NCBI RefSeq assembly: GCF_000384035.1
Contig: NZ_KB913024.1
Location: 1,565,655-1,629,654 of the forward strand
Direction: 5' to 3'
Length of the DNA stretch: 64,000 nucleotides
Source: Actinopolyspora mortivallis DSM 44261
GTDB lineage: Bacteria; Actinomycetota; Actinomycetes; Mycobacteriales; Pseudonocardiaceae
Each line of letters begins with the position of its first letter. Position 1 is the first letter of the stretch. A model generated the notes under the pieces. It was not told the origin of the DNA, ran no database searches, and saw nothing but the letters and a program-made list of their open reading frames with translations. Of the stretch, positions 60,277 through 64,000 are shown one piece after another. The position numbers and the translations under genes were made by a program.

Positions 60277-60580
60277 GGCTGTCTCCTTCCGGGAGCTGAC
60301 TGCAGGTCACCGGTGGCCGACCCTCTCGCGGCCACCCTCGGTCGTGGATCTCAGACGGCGCCTACTCCAGCTACACCAAAGACAGCGGCTCGCCCGCACC
60401 AAACATCTGCGAACGTGCGTGTGACACGACTCAGAAAACGACCTGACGCCATCCTACACACCGAAACCCGTTCCGACATCACGGAGGCGAGCGGGATGTC
60501 GCCCGGCCGAACTCCTCCGTGTCGTGCACAGTGAGGACCGACAGGTGCCGACGGCTCCTCGGGCGGGAGGTGTCACGAGC
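60277..60580. other. csp 5' region
   Basis: 304 bases between divergent csp and the membrane-protein gene. It probably holds the csp leader (minus strand) and both promoters. I see no clear cold-box or hairpin. Confidence 0.4.
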
Positions 60581-61699
60581 GTGAGTGATCCGGAAGGCGA
60601 CACGCGGACCTCGGGCGGGACGCGGAGTGCCCCGAGAAGAGCGGTGGCGGGCGAGGTGCGGGACGCCGTTTCGTTCCGGACGTTCCTGCTGATCGTCGGG
60701 GTGCTGTTGTTGCAGATGGGATTCATTCTGTCCTATGTGGGGGCCTTCCACGATCCCTCTCCGCACCGGTTGTCGGTACGGGTGGCGGGACCCGAGGCAG
60801 CCGCGGACAGGATGGTCGACAGGATCAACGCGTTGCCGGACGAGCCGTTGCGGGCCCGGACGGCTCCCGACCCGCGGGCCGCCCGGGAGGCGCTCACCTC
60901 CGGGGAGACGGCGGGTGTGTACGTGCTCCGTCCCTCCGAGCCCGCGGACCGGTTGTTGTTGGCCACCGCCGGGGGCTCGGCCAAGGCCGAGGCGGTGCGG
61001 AGCGTCCTCGGTGGGATGGCGGCCCGACAAGGGCGGCAGCTGGAGGTCAGCGACGTGGTACCGGTCCAGAGTGGGGACTCCCGGGGGTTGACCGGTTTCT
61101 ACCTGGTGGTGGGATGGACGGTCGGCGGCTACCTCGTGGCCGCGTTGCTGGGGGTGTCGCGCGGTGCTCTGCCGGCCAACCCGAGCCGGGCGGCGATCCG
61201 GCTCGTCTCGGTGGCGGTTTACGCGGTGCTCTCCGGTCTGGGTGGCGCACTGGTCGTCGGTCCACTGCTGGGAGCGCTCACCGGACACCCGGTCCGACTG
61301 TGGTTGCTGGGAGCGTTGCTGGTGTTCGCGGCCGCCGCGGTGACCATGGCCTTGCAGGTGCTGTTCGGGGTGGTGGGGATCGGTCTCACGGTGTTGCTCT
61401 TCGTGGTGCTGGGCAACCCGAGTGCGGGCGGTGCCTACGCCCCCGAACTACTGCCCGCCTTCTGGCGGGAGATCAGCACCGCCCTGCCGAACGGGGCGGG
61501 AACGGACGCGGTGCGCAACATCGTCTACTTCGGATCCCACCATGTGACCGGCGACGTGCTGGTCATAGCCGCTTACGCGTTGGGGGGAACCGTGGTGGCG
61601 CTGCTCGGTGCCGTGTTGCGCGCACGTCGTGCCCCCGTCCCGGCCCCGGCGCGGGAGGACGATGGCACGGCACACGGAAAACATCACCGGCAGGAGTAG
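60581..61699 (+). CDS. ABC-2/DUF3533-like multi-span membrane protein
   Basis: 372 residues from the GTG at 60581 (GGGAGG 10 bases upstream). One membrane helix after a short cytosolic start (FRTFLLIVGVLLLQMGFILS), a soluble loop of about 120 residues with LSVRVAGPEAAADRMVDRIN, then five helices (for example FYLVVGWTVGGYLVAALLG). This is the YhgE/Pip or DUF3533 plan, seen in ABC-2-type permeases and in envelope-stress proteins. No ATPase gene is adjacent. It ends 16 bases inside the convergent MBL gene. Confidence 0.75.
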   Translation: MSDPEGDTRTSGGTRSAPRRAVAGEVRDAVSFRTFLLIVGVLLLQMGFILSYVGAFHDPSPHRLSVRVAGPEAAADRMVDRINALPDEPLRARTAPDPRAAREALTSGETAGVYVLRPSEPADRLLLATAGGSAKAEAVRSVLGGMAARQGRQLEVSDVVPVQSGDSRGLTGFYLVVGWTVGGYLVAALLGVSRGALPANPSRAAIRLVSVAVYAVLSGLGGALVVGPLLGALTGHPVRLWLLGALLVFAAAAVTMALQVLFGVVGIGLTVLLFVVLGNPSAGGAYAPELLPAFWREISTALPNGAGTDAVRNIVYFGSHHVTGDVLVIAAYALGGTVVALLGAVLRARRAPVPAPAREDDGTAHGKHHRQE

Positions 61700-62745
61700 C
61701 GCAACACTCCCGCGCTCCGTTCGCTGGCCAGGCGCCGCTGACTGACCAACAGTTTCAGATGCGCCGAGGTCTCCAGCACGGCCAGGATCCTGCTGAAGAC
61801 GTCCAGCTCGTCCAGTGTGCGTTCGTGCCGGGTCCAGTTCAGGGCGCGGGCGGTCTCGTAGGCGGTGCTCGCTCCCCGCTCCACGGTGGCGGCCATGGTG
61901 TCGAGCCGCCGCTGGTGGTGGGAGAGCAGTTCGTCCACCCGGGAGCGCAGGCTGTCGTGTACGGGACCGTGGGCGGGCAGTATCCGGTCGTCGGGCAGTT
62001 TCCGCACCAGGTGCAGCGAGTCGAGGTAGTCCCGCAGGGGGAGGGGGCCGGGAGCCTGTTCGAGACCCACCGACGGGGTGATGGCGGGCAGTACGTGGTC
62101 ACCCGTGAACACCAGACCGTTGTCCTCGTCGTGGAACACCACGTGTCCCCGAGTGTGTCCCGGAGTGCTCACCACACGGAGCGTGCGCTCGGCGAGGACG
62201 AGTTCGGTGCCGTCACTGAGCCATTCGTCCGGTTGCTGCCAGTGGGGTCCGTGCTCCGGAGTCCCGGTGTCGAACTCCGCGCTCAGTTCGTCGAGTACGT
62301 GCTCCGCCCCGCACTCGACCAGTTCCCGGCGTTGCCGTTCCAGGGGGATGTGGTCCCGGGCGCCGAGCCGTTCCAGGTTGGCCCGCTCACCCTCCCCGAG
62401 CGCGACGTGGCAGCCGAGTTCCTCCCGCAGCGCGATCGCCTGGGTGTAGTGGTCACGGTGCGCGTGGGTGACCAGTATTCTGGTGATGTCCGCCGGACGC
62501 GCCCCCAGTGTCTCCAGCGCCTCTCCCAGCAGCCGTCGGGACTCGGGCAGCGCCCAACCTCCGTCAACCAGGGCGATCCCTGCGGAGTCCCACAGTGCGT
62601 ACACGTTGACGGCGCGCAGCCCGTCGCTGGGCATCGGCAGCGGTATCCGGTACACCCCGGGGGAGACCTCGTGGGCACCCGGGTGGGTCCATGCTGTGTC
62701 GGACACGAGCACCTCCGTGGGACGGACTTGATGGTCGGCAGGCAT
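61684..62745 (-). CDS. MBL-fold hydrolase with C-terminal helical domain
   Basis: 353 residues from the ATG at 62745. The frame is open upstream but has no good start there. Motif set: NVYALWDSAGIALVDGGW, ILVTHAHRDHYTQAI (HxHxDH), VVSTPGHTRGHVVFHDED, VFTGDHVLPAITPSV, LPAHGPVHD. The C-terminal RVDELLSHHQRRLDTMAATV then SRILAVLETSAHLKLLV is a winged-helix-type tail as in LACTB2-like hydrolases. The palindrome over the start codon suggests repression by a TetR-type regulator. Confidence 0.88.
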   Translation of the reverse strand: MPADHQVRPTEVLVSDTAWTHPGAHEVSPGVYRIPLPMPSDGLRAVNVYALWDSAGIALVDGGWALPESRRLLGEALETLGARPADITRILVTHAHRDHYTQAIALREELGCHVALGEGERANLERLGARDHIPLERQRRELVECGAEHVLDELSAEFDTGTPEHGPHWQQPDEWLSDGTELVLAERTLRVVSTPGHTRGHVVFHDEDNGLVFTGDHVLPAITPSVGLEQAPGPLPLRDYLDSLHLVRKLPDDRILPAHGPVHDSLRSRVDELLSHHQRRLDTMAATVERGASTAYETARALNWTRHERTLDELDVFSRILAVLETSAHLKLLVSQRRLASERSAGVLRYSCR

Positions 62746-62760
62746 ACCATACGGTCGGTA
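62745..62760. promoter_or_regulatory. Imperfect palindrome over the MBL gene start
   Basis: TACCATACGGTCGGTA: outer TACC...GGTA and central CG are symmetric (10 of 16 positions). It touches the ATG of the MBL hydrolase. The spacing is typical of TetR-family sites, but no TetR gene is in the window. Confidence 0.35.
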
Positions 62761-62938
62761 GGTGATCGAGGGAGTGCGACGCACGTCACCGGACACGTGG
62801 GCCGCCGCCGGGGCGACGGTGGGAGCTCGCCCGCGTCCGGGGCGAATATCCTGAGGGGACGACCGTGGATCGGCCACGGGTGGGGAGTCGAGACGGTTCG
62901 GCCGGTCGACATCCGGTGAGCAGGAAAGGGGCGCGACC

Positions 62939-63310
62939 GTGTCCGGACACATGCGGATCGGCGAGGTCGCCGAGCGCACCGGTCTGTCGTTGCGCACCAT
63001 CCGCTACTACGAGGAAGTCGGGCTGGTGGTGCCGAGCGCGCGCAGCCAGGGCGGTTTCCGGCTCTACACCGAGCCGGACGTCGAACGGCTGAACATGATC
63101 AAACGGATGAAGCCGTTGGGCTTCCAGCTCGACCAGATGAGGGAACTACTGGAGATCCTCGACGACCGTGAACACGGTGAGCTCACGGAGCAGCGTCGCG
63201 ACAGACTCGAGGAGTTCCACACCTCGGTGCGGGAGCGCTGCACGAGTCTTCGTGCCGAGTTGCGCACGGCAGAGGACTTCGCGGACACACTGTGGCGACG
63301 TCTGCCGTGA
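62939..63310 (+). CDS. MerR-family transcriptional regulator
   Basis: 123 residues from the GTG at 62939 (AAAGGGG upstream). The HTH is IGEVAERTGLSLRTIRYYEE, then VGLVVPSARSQGGFRLYTEP; a dimer helix follows (EQRRDRLEEFHTSVRERCTS). No metal-binding Cys set is present in the expected positions (the only Cys is in ERCTSL), so it is probably not a heavy-metal sensor. It lies 193 bases from the divergent MBL hydrolase gene and may control it. Confidence 0.88.
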   Translation: MSGHMRIGEVAERTGLSLRTIRYYEEVGLVVPSARSQGGFRLYTEPDVERLNMIKRMKPLGFQLDQMRELLEILDDREHGELTEQRRDRLEEFHTSVRERCTSLRAELRTAEDFADTLWRRLP

Positions 63311-63364
63311 ACGTTCCGCCCCGGTCGGGGCGAACGCCGCGGCGCAGGCCCGGTGCGTGATGAG

Positions 63365-63398
63365 CTCCGCCGGGTGTCCCGCGGGACACCCGGCGGAG
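63365..63398. terminator. Perfect 17-bp hairpin between convergent MerR and SulP genes
   Basis: The arm 63365-63381 (CTCCGCCGGGTGTCCCG) pairs with 63382-63398 with no intervening base. It can stop both genes. Confidence 0.8.
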
Positions 63399-63453
63399 GC
63401 GGAAAGACCTCCCGCCCGGTGACGTGGTCGCCCCCCGGGGAGGCGCTTGGGTT

Positions 63454-64000
63454 CTAGTGTCCGCCCCCCAGTTGGCCGGCCAGTGCCTGGTGGCGTCGTT
63501 TGCTGGGCTCGTTCATGCCGTTGATGGTGACCGTGGTCCCGCGTTGACGGTACTTGGTCTCGATGGCGTCCAGCGCGGCCACGGTGGAGGCGTCCCAGAT
63601 GTGGGCTCCCGACAGGTCGATGACCACGGTGCCGGGATCACCGGCGTAGTCGAACTGGAACACCAGGTCGTTGCTGGAGGCGAAGAACAGCTGACCGGTC
63701 ACCCGGTAGATCTTGGTGGTGCCGTCCGGGTCGAGGACACTGTCGACGGTGACCAGGTGGGCCACCCGCTGGGCGAACATGACGATGGCCATGACCACCC
63801 CGACCACGACGCCGATGGCGAGGTTGTGCGTGGCCACGGTGACCCCCACGGTCACCAGCATGACGGCCGTTTCGCTCTTCGGCATCCTGCGCAGGGTTCG
63901 TGGCTGGATGCTGTGCCAGTCGAAGGTGCCGATCGAAACCATGATCATCACTCCGACCAGCGCCGCCATGGGAATGATTGCCACGACCGGCCCCAGCGCC
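63454..64000 (-). CDS. SulP-family permease, 5' end cut by window edge
   Basis: The last 181 residues are visible. Membrane helices [19 protein letters not shown] and [35 protein letters not shown] lead to a cytosolic STAS domain: [40 protein letters not shown]. This is the C-terminal half of a SulP sulfate/bicarbonate transporter. The N-terminal SulP core lies beyond the window. Confidence 0.92.
   Translation of the reverse strand, partial: ALGPVVAIIPMAALVGVMIMVSIGTFDWHSIQPRTLRRMPKSETAVMLVTVGVTVATHNLAIGVVVGVVMAIVMFAQRVAHLVTVDSVLDPDGTTKIYRVTGQLFFASSNDLVFQFDYAGDPGTVVIDLSGAHIWDASTVAALDAIETKYRQRGTTVTINGMNEPSKRRHQALAGQLGGGH

Overview
The window is a 64-kb piece of a high-GC (about 70 percent G+C) actinomycete chromosome. 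A complete conservon (cvnA-cvnB-cvnC-cvnD followed by two P450 genes), an F420-dependent oxidoreductase, a CsoR copper sensor, many GTG starts and dense ATGA stop/start overlaps point to a Streptomyces/Pseudonocardiales-type actinomycete. A BCCT betaine carrier would suit a halotolerant member, but the genus is an inference. I see no rRNA, tRNA, CRISPR array, prophage or intact insertion sequence. Both ends cut through genes: a DUF6461-like protein on the left and a SulP permease on the right.

Layout. 0-10.5 kb: a STAND NTPase-TPR protein, a wrecked SGNH hydrolase, a secreted peptidoglycan-binding protein, a DUF4328 membrane protein, a lactate 2-monooxygenase broken by one missing base, a Tat-exported beta-helix protein, an MBL hydrolase and an S4 protein. 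10.9-17.2 kb: a subtilase with a small propeptide-like partner, a site-2 protease, two DUF202 proteins, DUF2267, an LLM oxidoreductase and a STAS protein. 17.5-26.3 kb: a reduced complex-I operon (A-[B/D]-H-J-K-L-M-N). 26.4-31 kb: metal homeostasis (CDF exporter, CsoR, copper ATPase) with readable CsoR-type operators. 31-38 kb: adenosine deaminase opposite a GntR regulator with paired operators, a VOC protein, a GH43 arabinanase, a BCCT carrier and an SRPBCC protein. 38.3-43.5 kb: the conservon. 43.6-49.7 kb: a LytS/LytTR two-component system joined to two sodium/solute symporters, each with a small membrane partner. 49.8-64 kb: an intradiol dioxygenase, a degenerate transposase-derived gene, a MetE-like enzyme, a ferritin-VIT metal transporter, a stand-alone LigD-type polymerase, a SerA-like/DUF1015 pair behind tandem operators, a GGCT-fold protein, a cold-shock protein, an ABC-2-like membrane protein, an MBL hydrolase, a MerR regulator and SulP.

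The strongest candidate for an unusual system is the reduced complex I. It has every membrane subunit but no NuoC, E, F, G or I. One cysteine-free protein replaces NuoB and NuoD. Several residues normally needed for quinone chemistry or proton transfer look changed in NuoA, NuoH, NuoM and NuoN. The module may be an ion-translocating membrane arm driven by, or coupled to, something other than NADH oxidation.

All family names come from reading motifs by eye. No database search was run.
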